In this document: piece after piece, positions 58,087 to 64,000 of the stretch | Numbering within the stretch: position 1 is the first letter of the stretch | Layout: every line of letters begins with the position of its first letter | Assembly: GCF_000814845.2 (NCBI RefSeq) | Contig: NZ_CP010431.2 | Coordinates: 3,038,001-3,102,000, forward strand | Length of the DNA: 64,000 nucleotides | Direction: 5' to 3' | Source of the DNA: Pandoraea sputorum | GTDB lineage: Bacteria; Pseudomonadota; Gammaproteobacteria; Burkholderiales; Burkholderiaceae | Made by a program: the position numbers and the translations under genes | Notes under the pieces: generated by a model | Database searches by the model: none | The model's input: the letters and a program-made list of their open reading frames with translations, nothing else | Told to the model about the DNA's origin: nothing

Positions 58087-59163
58087 TTATGCCTGCGCCG
58101 AAAACACCCGCAACTGACGCGGCACTGCGCGCAGCGTCGTGCCCGCATCCGCGCCGAGGGCCTTCCAGCCCGAGCGCGTGAGTTCGGCTTCCCACACGGC
58201 GTCGCCGGGTGCGGCAAGCTCAACGCGCACCGTGCCACCCAGCGGAATCGCGCGGCGCACCGCCACGTCGATGCCCGGGCCGCCAGCGCCTGCCGGGACC
58301 AATGCCAGATCGTGCGGACGCACATACGCAATCGCGCGCCCGTCCTGCGGCACGGCAGGCAGATCGTCCTTGTGTACGGTGACGCGATACTTGCCCGCGT
58401 CCGCAATGAAATCGTGCGTCTGCAACTCGCCCGACAAGCGGTTCGCCGCGCCGAGAAACTCATACACGAACGCACTCTCCGGGGTGTCATAGACGTCCTG
58501 GGGTGCGCCGATCTGTTCAACCTTGCCGCGATTCATCAGCACGATGCGATCGGCCACTTCGAGCGCTTCTTCCTGATCGTGCGTGACGAAAATCGTCGTG
58601 ATGTGAAGCTCATCGTGGAGACGGCGCAGCCAGCTGCGCAACTCCTTGCGCACCTTGGCATCGAGCGCGCCGAACGGCTCATCGAGCAACAGCACCTTCG
58701 GTTCGACAGCCAGTGCACGTGCGAGCGCGATACGTTGACGCTGCCCGCCCGACAGCTCAGCCGGATAGTGATCGGCCAGCCAATCGAGTTGCACGAGGCC
58801 CAGCAACTCATGCACCTTGGTGCGAATCTGCGCGTCCGAGAGGCGATCGCGACGCGACTTCACGCGCAGACCGAACGCCACGTTCTCGAACACCGTCATG
58901 TGACGGAACAACGCATAGTGCTGGAACACGAAACCGACCTGACGCTCGCGCGTGCCCACCGAAGCGACGTCCTCGCCGTTGAGAACCACGCGCCCCGCGT
59001 CAGCAAATTCCAGCCCGGCGACGATACGCAGCAGCGTCGTCTTGCCGCACCCCGACGGCCCGAGCAGCGCGACCAGTTCCCCCGTGGGGAATTCGAGACT
59101 GACGTCGTCGAGTGCGGCGAAATCGCCGAAATGTTTGGAAACCTGTTGTACCTGGATGCTCAT
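58087..59163 (-). CDS. cysA: Sulfate/thiosulfate ABC transporter ATPase CysA
   Basis: 358 residues. Walker [19 protein letters not shown] signature [16 protein letters not shown], Walker [14 protein letters not shown]-loop [13 protein letters not shown], and a C-terminal TOBE-like regulatory domain. Energises sulfate uptake with CysT, CysW and Sbp. 79 bases after cysW. Confidence 0.96.
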   Translation of the reverse strand: MSIQVQQVSKHFGDFAALDDVSLEFPTGELVALLGPSGCGKTTLLRIVAGLEFADAGRVVLNGEDVASVGTRERQVGFVFQHYALFRHMTVFENVAFGLRVKSRRDRLSDAQIRTKVHELLGLVQLDWLADHYPAELSGGQRQRIALARALAVEPKVLLLDEPFGALDAKVRKELRSWLRRLHDELHITTIFVTHDQEEALEVADRIVLMNRGKVEQIGAPQDVYDTPESAFVYEFLGAANRLSGELQTHDFIADAGKYRVTVHKDDLPAVPQDGRAIAYVRPHDLALVPAGAGGPGIDVAVRRAIPLGGTVRVELAAPGDAVWEAELTRSGWKALGADAGTTLRAVPRQLRVFSAQA

Positions 59164-59242
59164 TTGTCTTGCTCCTCGATGCTGTTCGACGCGACGTGTC
59201 TGCTGTGCGTATGTACCCGCTCAGTACCCGCTCAGTTCCCGC

Positions 59243-60148
59243 TCAGGCCTGCACAGCGTCTTCACGACGCGCAGCCTTGTCCTGCGCCAGCTTGTGCTCC
59301 GCCCAGAGCTTCAACCCGAGCGTGGCCAGTGCAAGCAGCGCCAGAATCGACGCCGCCGCGAATGCGCCGACCGTGTGGTAGTCGTTGTATTCAATTTCTA
59401 CGTGCAACGGCAGCGTGTTCGTCTCGCCGCGAATGTGCCCCGAGACAACCGACACCGCCCCGAACTCGCCCATTGCACGGGCGTTACAGAGGATCACGCC
59501 GTACAGCAAACCCCACTTGATCTTCGGCAGCGTGACGCGCGTAAATACCTGCCAACCGCTCGCGCCCAGCACGCGGGCCGCTTCTTCTTCCTCGCTGCCC
59601 TGCGCCTGCATCAACGGAATCAGTTCACGCGCCACGAATGGGAACGTGACGAAAACCGTCGCAAGCACCAGTCCCGGCAACGCAAACACGACCTTCAGGT
59701 TGTGCGCGTCGAGAAAGTCCCACAGCGGCCCCTGACGGCCAAAAATCAGCAAGAAGGTCAGGCCCGCAACGACCGGCGACACCGAAAACGGCAGGTCGAT
59801 CAGCGTCGTGAGAATGCTCTTGCCCTTGAACTCGAAACGCGCGATCGCCCACGACGCCGCCACGCCGAATACCAGATTCAGCGGTACGGCAATCACGGCG
59901 ATCAGCAACGTCAACCGAATCGCCGAAAGCGCATCGTCGTTGGTCAGCCCGTCCCAGTATGCGGCGAAGCCCTTGCCCAGCGCCGTGACGAAGACCGACG
60001 CGAGCGGCAGCAGCAGAAACAGCGTAAAGAACAGCAGGGCCACACCGATGAGGATGGCTTTGACGAACGCGGGCTCGTCGGTCGGATCGGATTGGCGGAC
60101 CTTGGCGACTTGCGGCAAGGCCCGCGACAGTGCGAGTGAATCGGACAT
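59243..60148 (-). CDS. cysW: Sulfate ABC transporter permease CysW
   Basis: 301 residues, six membrane helices. EAA-type coupling loop RELIPLMQAQGSEEEEAARV; LSAIRLTLLIAVIAVPLN and FLLIFGRQGPLWDFL. Pairs with CysT. 66 bases after cysT. Confidence 0.94.
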   Translation of the reverse strand: MSDSLALSRALPQVAKVRQSDPTDEPAFVKAILIGVALLFFTLFLLLPLASVFVTALGKGFAAYWDGLTNDDALSAIRLTLLIAVIAVPLNLVFGVAASWAIARFEFKGKSILTTLIDLPFSVSPVVAGLTFLLIFGRQGPLWDFLDAHNLKVVFALPGLVLATVFVTFPFVARELIPLMQAQGSEEEEAARVLGASGWQVFTRVTLPKIKWGLLYGVILCNARAMGEFGAVSVVSGHIRGETNTLPLHVEIEYNDYHTVGAFAAASILALLALATLGLKLWAEHKLAQDKAARREDAVQA

Positions 60149-60214
60149 GATCGAAACGTTCTCTTCGTTGTTTTCTCGTGCGCCTGGTGGCTTCGTTCTG
60201 CTGGCTTCGTAACG

Positions 60215-61078
60215 TCACGCGCCGCGGGTGCGACGCCCCGAATGACGGCGTTGCAGCCACCATTGCAGCGTATTGATGAGGAGCAGCAGCACGAACGAGA
60301 TCAGCAGCATCACCACGGCCAGCCCCGCCGCGCCTGCAAAGTCGTACTGTTCGAGCTTGGTGATGATCAGCAGCGACGTGATTTCGGAGACCATCGGAAT
60401 GTTGCCCGCGATGAAAATCACCGAGCCGTACTCGCCGACTGCACGCGCAAACGCCAGCGCAAACCCGGTCAGCAATGCAGGCAGCACCGCCGGAAGAATC
60501 ACGTGACGCAACGTCTGCCAGCGCGTCGCGCCGAGGCATGCCGCAGCCTCCTCCTGCTCGCGCTCGAACTCTTCGAGCACCGGTTGCAGGGTGCGCACCA
60601 CGAACGGCAGGCCGATGAATGTGAGCGCCACGAAAATGCCCAGCGGCGTGAAGGCGATCTTGATGCCGAGCGGCTCGAACCAGCGTCCGATCCAGCCGTT
60701 CGGCGCGTAGATGGCGGCCAGCACGATGCCCGCGACCGACGTCGGCAAGGCGAACGGCAGGTCGATCAGCGCGTCGACGAAGCGCTTGCCCGGGAACGTG
60801 TAGCGCACCAGCACCCACGCCAGGATGAAGCCGAAAAATGCGTTCAGCGTCGCCGCCGCGAGCGAGATACCGAACGTGAGGCGATACGACGCCAGCACGC
60901 GCGGCGAACCCACTGCGGCGACGAAGCTCGCCCAGTCGAGCGAGCTTGCCTTGATGAAGACCATCAGCAACGGCACCAGCACCACAAGGCTCAGGTACGC
61001 GACGGTGTAGCCCATCGTCAGGCCAAAGCCCGGCAAGGCACTTGGCTTGCGCCACATTGGAAAGAGTGCGGTACTCAT
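60215..61078 (-). CDS. cysT: Sulfate ABC transporter permease CysT
   Basis: 287 residues, six membrane helices. SYRLTFGISLAAATLNAFFG, and the EAA loop LEEFEREQEEAAACLGATRW with LPALLTGFALAFARAVGEYG. Also called CysU. Follows sbp by 16 bases. Confidence 0.95.
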   Translation of the reverse strand: MSTALFPMWRKPSALPGFGLTMGYTVAYLSLVVLVPLLMVFIKASSLDWASFVAAVGSPRVLASYRLTFGISLAAATLNAFFGFILAWVLVRYTFPGKRFVDALIDLPFALPTSVAGIVLAAIYAPNGWIGRWFEPLGIKIAFTPLGIFVALTFIGLPFVVRTLQPVLEEFEREQEEAAACLGATRWQTLRHVILPAVLPALLTGFALAFARAVGEYGSVIFIAGNIPMVSEITSLLIITKLEQYDFAGAAGLAVVMLLISFVLLLLINTLQWWLQRRHSGRRTRGA

Positions 61079-61094
61079 GCGATGGTCCCTGCCC

Positions 61095-62126
61095 TTACTT
61101 CTTGGTGTAGATCTGGTCGAAGATGCCGCCGTCGGCGAAATGCTTCGCCTGCGTCTTCGTCCAGCCGCCCAGATCGGCGTCCACCGTGTAGAGCTTGAGC
61201 TTCGGATACTGCGACTCGTACTTCTTAGCGATCTCCGGCGAGCGCGGACGATAGAAGTGCTTCGCCGCGATCTCCTGACCCTGCGGCGAGTACAGCCATT
61301 GCAGGTAGGCCTCGGCGGCCTTGCGCGTGCCGTGCTTGTCGACGTTCTTGTCGACGATGGCCACCGGCGGTTCCGTCAGGATCGACGACGACGGCACCAC
61401 GATGTCGAACTTGTCCGGACCGAGGTCCTTCACCGACAGCAGCGCTTCGTTTTCCCAGGCGATCAGCACGTCGCCGATACCACGTTCCACGAAGGTCGTG
61501 GTCGCGCCCCGCGCGCCCGAATCCAGCACGCCGACATTTTTGTAAATGGCCTTCACGAAATCCTGCGCCTTTTGCTCGTTACCGCCCGGTTGCTTGAGCG
61601 CGTACAGCCATGCTGCGAGGTAATTCCAGCGCGCGCCCGCCGACGTCTTCGGGTTCGGCGTCACCACGCTGATGCCCGGCTTGGCGAGGTCGTTCCAATC
61701 CTTGATGCCCTTGGGGTTGCCCTTGCGCACCAGCAACACGATGGTCGACGTGTACGGCGTGGCGTTGTCCGGCAGACGCTTCTGCCAATCCTTGTTCACG
61801 AGACCGGCGGCGGCCAGTTCGTCGATATCGGCGGAGATACCGAGCGTGACGACGTCAGCCGGTGCGCCGTCGAGCACGGTACGGGCTTGCTTGCCCGATC
61901 CGCCGTGCGAAGCCTTCACCGTCACCGTGTCGCCAGCGACTTGCTTGTAGTGAGCCTCGAAGGCCTTGTTGTAGTCGGCGTACAGCTCACGCGTCGGGTC
62001 ATACGACACGTTGAGCAGCGACAGGCTGGCGGCCTGCGCCTGAATCGTCATGCCAGCGGCCAGCGCCAGACCACCCAGCGCGACTGCCAGCTTCTTAGCT
62101 TTCCATCCCCGTGCTGCTTTGTTCAT
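61095..62126 (-). CDS. sbp: Periplasmic sulfate-binding protein
   Basis: 343 residues from the ATG at 62126, with AAGGAG nine bases upstream (a GTG three codons earlier is less likely). Sec signal peptide to about residue 33 ([16 protein letters not shown]), then [35 protein letters not shown] and ITNPxx-like [20 protein letters not shown] of the Sbp/CysP family. First gene of sbp-cysT-cysW-cysA-cysB. Confidence 0.95.
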   Translation of the reverse strand: MNKAARGWKAKKLAVALGGLALAAGMTIQAQAASLSLLNVSYDPTRELYADYNKAFEAHYKQVAGDTVTVKASHGGSGKQARTVLDGAPADVVTLGISADIDELAAAGLVNKDWQKRLPDNATPYTSTIVLLVRKGNPKGIKDWNDLAKPGISVVTPNPKTSAGARWNYLAAWLYALKQPGGNEQKAQDFVKAIYKNVGVLDSGARGATTTFVERGIGDVLIAWENEALLSVKDLGPDKFDIVVPSSSILTEPPVAIVDKNVDKHGTRKAAEAYLQWLYSPQGQEIAAKHFYRPRSPEIAKKYESQYPKLKLYTVDADLGGWTKTQAKHFADGGIFDQIYTKK

Positions 62127-62169
62127 GACTTGCACTCCTTGTTTGCTTCTCGTGTGTAGGAGGCCAGTC

Positions 62170-62215
62170 TATGGGGGCGTCTAAATAATTAAAAATAATA
62201 TTTTTTCTTTTGTTT
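62170..62215 (-). promoter_or_regulatory. AT-rich region upstream of sbp, probable CysB-binding zone
   Basis: A strongly AT-rich stretch (blocks such as AAATAATTAAAAATAATA) lies about 45-90 bases before sbp. CysB-dependent promoters have AT-rich upstream sites; no exact half-sites could be assigned. Confidence 0.35.
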
Positions 62216-62259
62216 ATGCCGGAATAAGGATTAGAGAAATTGTGCTGACGGGGTGGCCA

Positions 62260-62898
62260 TCAGACGTACGGAGTGCCGTCCAGTGCAGCGGCAACGCCTG
62301 CACACCCCCGGTCTACAAGGCTCAGGAAGGTTTTCTGTGCGGCAGCGGTGTCCTGTGTCAGGCCGAACGTGCGATGGGCGTTGAGGAAGGCGACCGTCCA
62401 TGCGGCGAGCCATAACGCTGCGGCCAGTTGGGCGTCAACGTCCGGCGCCGGTCGGTCGACCGTATCGGCAAGCGCCTGCGCCACAACCTCGGCCAGTTCG
62501 TCCCGGATCGCCCGGGCGCGCGCCTTGAGCGTCTCGCTACCCTCGATCGTCCGGATGAAGTCCTGGCTCTGGGCCGAAAAGTTCACGAAGGGGCTGTTCT
62601 GCGCCACCAGACGGTGCGCCAGCCCCCGCAGCGCCTCCACGGGCGAAACACCCGCATCCCGCTCATGGATGGCTTGCCGAAGCGCGTCGCGCCCCTCTTC
62701 GTCCCGGTCGAAGAACATGTCTTCCTTACGGGGAAAGTGATTGAAGACGGTCATGCGCCCGACATCGGCGGCCGCCGCGATCTGGTCGACCGTCACATGA
62801 TCGAAACCGTGTTCGTGGAAAAGCCGTGTCGCGGCGTTGGAAATGCCCTGCCGGGTGGCGAGGCGCTTTCTCGATCTCAAATCGGTTGGCGTTGACAT
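62260..62898 (-). CDS. TetR-family repressor
   Basis: 212 residues. HTH at the N-terminus (RQGISNAATRLFHEHGFDHV; AADVGRMTVFNHFPRKEDMF) and an all-helical ligand domain. Divergent from the FAD monooxygenase with 54 bases between, including a perfect 15-bp palindrome. Likely represses the monooxygenase; inducer unknown. It is separated from sbp by about 133 bases. Confidence 0.88.
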   Translation of the reverse strand: MSTPTDLRSRKRLATRQGISNAATRLFHEHGFDHVTVDQIAAAADVGRMTVFNHFPRKEDMFFDRDEEGRDALRQAIHERDAGVSPVEALRGLAHRLVAQNSPFVNFSAQSQDFIRTIEGSETLKARARAIRDELAEVVAQALADTVDRPAPDVDAQLAAALWLAAWTVAFLNAHRTFGLTQDTAAAQKTFLSLVDRGCAGVAAALDGTPYV

Positions 62899-62917
62899 GA
62901 GGTTCCTGATGGCCTAG

Positions 62918-62946
62918 TTTACATGTACTCAGTACATATTTATACG
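62918..62946 (+). promoter_or_regulatory. Candidate sigma70 promoter of the monooxygenase, probably leaderless
   Basis: TTTACA (62918-62923), 17-base spacer and TATACG (62941-62946). The usual start point, about seven bases after the -10, falls on the ATG at 62953. Confidence 0.55.
62923..62937. promoter_or_regulatory. Palindromic TetR operator
   Basis: ATGTACT-C-AGTACAT, a perfect 7-1-7 inverted repeat. It fills the spacer of the divergent promoter, the usual site for TetR-type repression. Confidence 0.65.
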
Positions 62947-62952
62947 AAGTAT

Positions 62953-64000
62953 ATGACAAACTCCATTGATGTTGTAGTGGTCGGTGCCGGTCCCGTCGGG
63001 CTGCTCGCCGCCATCGAACTGACGCTCGGCGGGGCATGCGTGCTCGTGCTCGAACGGCTGGCGTCGCCAAGTCAGGCGATGAAGGCGTTGTCCTTCGGGC
63101 CACTTGCGGGCGAAGCGCTGTTGCGTCGTGGCATGCGCACCGCCATCGACGACGCACAGCAGCGCAGCGCACAAGCCATGCAGGCGTTCACCCAACAGAC
63201 GGGTGCGGATCTGCGCGTCCGTGCTTCGAAGTTTAATGGCCATTTCGCCGGGCTTTCCCTCATTCGGCGCGATGCACAGGTCGACCCCGACAGGCGGCCA
63301 CGTCACGTCGATCAGCCTGCGCTGGAAGCGATGCTGGCTGCGCGGGCGCTGGCGCTCGGCATCGAGGTGCGGCGCGAACATGAGATCACCGGGATTGACG
63401 CGGATGACCACGGCGTCGAAGTCTCGTGGATGTCGCCAGACGGACCGGGCCGGGTCAAGGCGGCCTACCTCATCGGCTGTGACGGCGGCCGTAGCACCGT
63501 GCGCAAGACGTGCGACTTCGCGTTTCCCGGGACCACGCCAACGCTCACCTTCTATCAGGCGACAGCCGATGTCGATCATCCGGAGCGCTTGTTGCCGATC
63601 GGCTGGAATCGCACCGAGCGGGGCGTATTCTGCTACGGCCCCGTGCCCGGACGTCTGTTCATGCTCGACTTTTCCGGGCCGCCTGAGGACCGGCAAGCGC
63701 CCGTCACGCGCGAGGAGATCGAAGCGGTTCTGCGCCGCACCAGCGGTCAGGAGGTGCGCTTGAACGCGCTGCATGCCGCCAGTCGCTGGGCGGACAACAC
63801 GCGCCTCGTCGACACCTACCAGCAGGGACGCGTGTTCCTCGCAGGCGACGCCGCACACGTTCACTCGCCCTTCGGCGGTCAGGGCCTGAGCCTCGGCCTG
63901 CTCGACGCCGCCAACCTTGGCTGGAAACTCGCCGCCGTCATTCGCGGCGATATGCCTGAAAGCCTGCTCGCTACTTACACGGCCGAGCGTCGCCCGGTCG
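62953..64000 (+). CDS. FAD-dependent aromatic hydroxylase-type monooxygenase (3' end outside window)
   Basis: At least 349 codons, running off the window. Starts MTNSIDVVVVGAGPVGLLAA with the GxGxxG FAD loop; YLIGCDGGRSTVRK is the DG motif, and VFLAGDAAHVHSPFGGQGL the FAD-ribose GD motif. This is the PheA/TfdB-like flavoprotein hydroxylase group (PF01494). The substrate is unknown. Regulated by the adjacent TetR on the evidence of the operator. No good Shine-Dalgarno; the mRNA may be leaderless. Confidence 0.85.
   Translation, partial: MTNSIDVVVVGAGPVGLLAAIELTLGGACVLVLERLASPSQAMKALSFGPLAGEALLRRGMRTAIDDAQQRSAQAMQAFTQQTGADLRVRASKFNGHFAGLSLIRRDAQVDPDRRPRHVDQPALEAMLAARALALGIEVRREHEITGIDADDHGVEVSWMSPDGPGRVKAAYLIGCDGGRSTVRKTCDFAFPGTTPTLTFYQATADVDHPERLLPIGWNRTERGVFCYGPVPGRLFMLDFSGPPEDRQAPVTREEIEAVLRRTSGQEVRLNALHAASRWADNTRLVDTYQQGRVFLAGDAAHVHSPFGGQGLSLGLLDAANLGWKLAAVIRGDMPESLLATYTAERRPV

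Overview
The window is GC-rich chromosomal DNA packed with housekeeping and metabolic genes. Gene order and protein sequence point to the Burkholderiales, most likely family Burkholderiaceae and perhaps Pandoraea. Supporting features are an rpsF-priB-rpsR-rplI block next to dnaB, an alaA-hom-thrC-moeA-moaD-moaE series, a split-arnA lipid A modification operon and sbp-cysTWA-cysB. The genus is an inference. I saw no rRNA or tRNA gene, insertion sequence, prophage or CRISPR array.

Layout. 1-7.1 kb: start of radA, alr, the lplT-thiD pair, and a tightly overlapping minus-strand run tsaB-rimI-udg-DUF1853. 7.1-10.7 kb: an RGG-tailed DEAD-box RNA helicase with a long leader, facing proline iminopeptidase. 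10.9-16 kb: glyoxylate-shunt genes aceB (with a divergent LysR regulator) and aceA, separated by a universal stress protein. 16.3-19.6 kb: an EamA exporter, then an unusual pair, a QueF-like protein that has lost its NADPH motif and active-site His plus a YhhQ-type queuosine-precursor transporter, then a gamma-glutamylcyclotransferase-like gene. 19.7-26.1 kb: an AraC regulator, a DUF2306-LytS-LytR operon and clpB. 26.4-33.1 kb: truncated haemoglobin, molybdopterin genes, threonine synthesis genes and an alanine aminotransferase. 33.5-42 kb: a Mth938-like gene, then the whole 4-amino-arabinose (arn) pathway and bcp. 42.3-50.6 kb: phoH2, an NlpC/P60 lipoprotein, a Fur-box-preceded 34-residue small protein with a cupin, pit and its DUF47 partner, dnaB and ribosomal proteins. 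50.7-55.7 kb: a LysR regulator and gcl-hyi-glxR. 55.9-62.1 kb: asparaginase and the sulfate uptake operon. 62.3-64 kb: TetR and a divergent FAD monooxygenase cut by the window edge.

How the parts connect. Glyoxylate is made by aceA and consumed either by aceB or by gcl-hyi-glxR. The aceB and gcl loci each carry a divergent LysR regulator of the same close subfamily. The arn genes would make and attach L-Ara4N to lipid A and so lower affinity for cationic peptides. The most novel-looking element is the QueF-like/YhhQ pair. The protein keeps the nitrile-attacking Cys, the Asp and both substrate-binding Glu residues of preQ0 reductase but not the residues used for NADPH reduction, so it may act on 7-deazaguanines in a different way. 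The second is the Fur-box/small protein/cupin unit at 45.1-45.6 kb.
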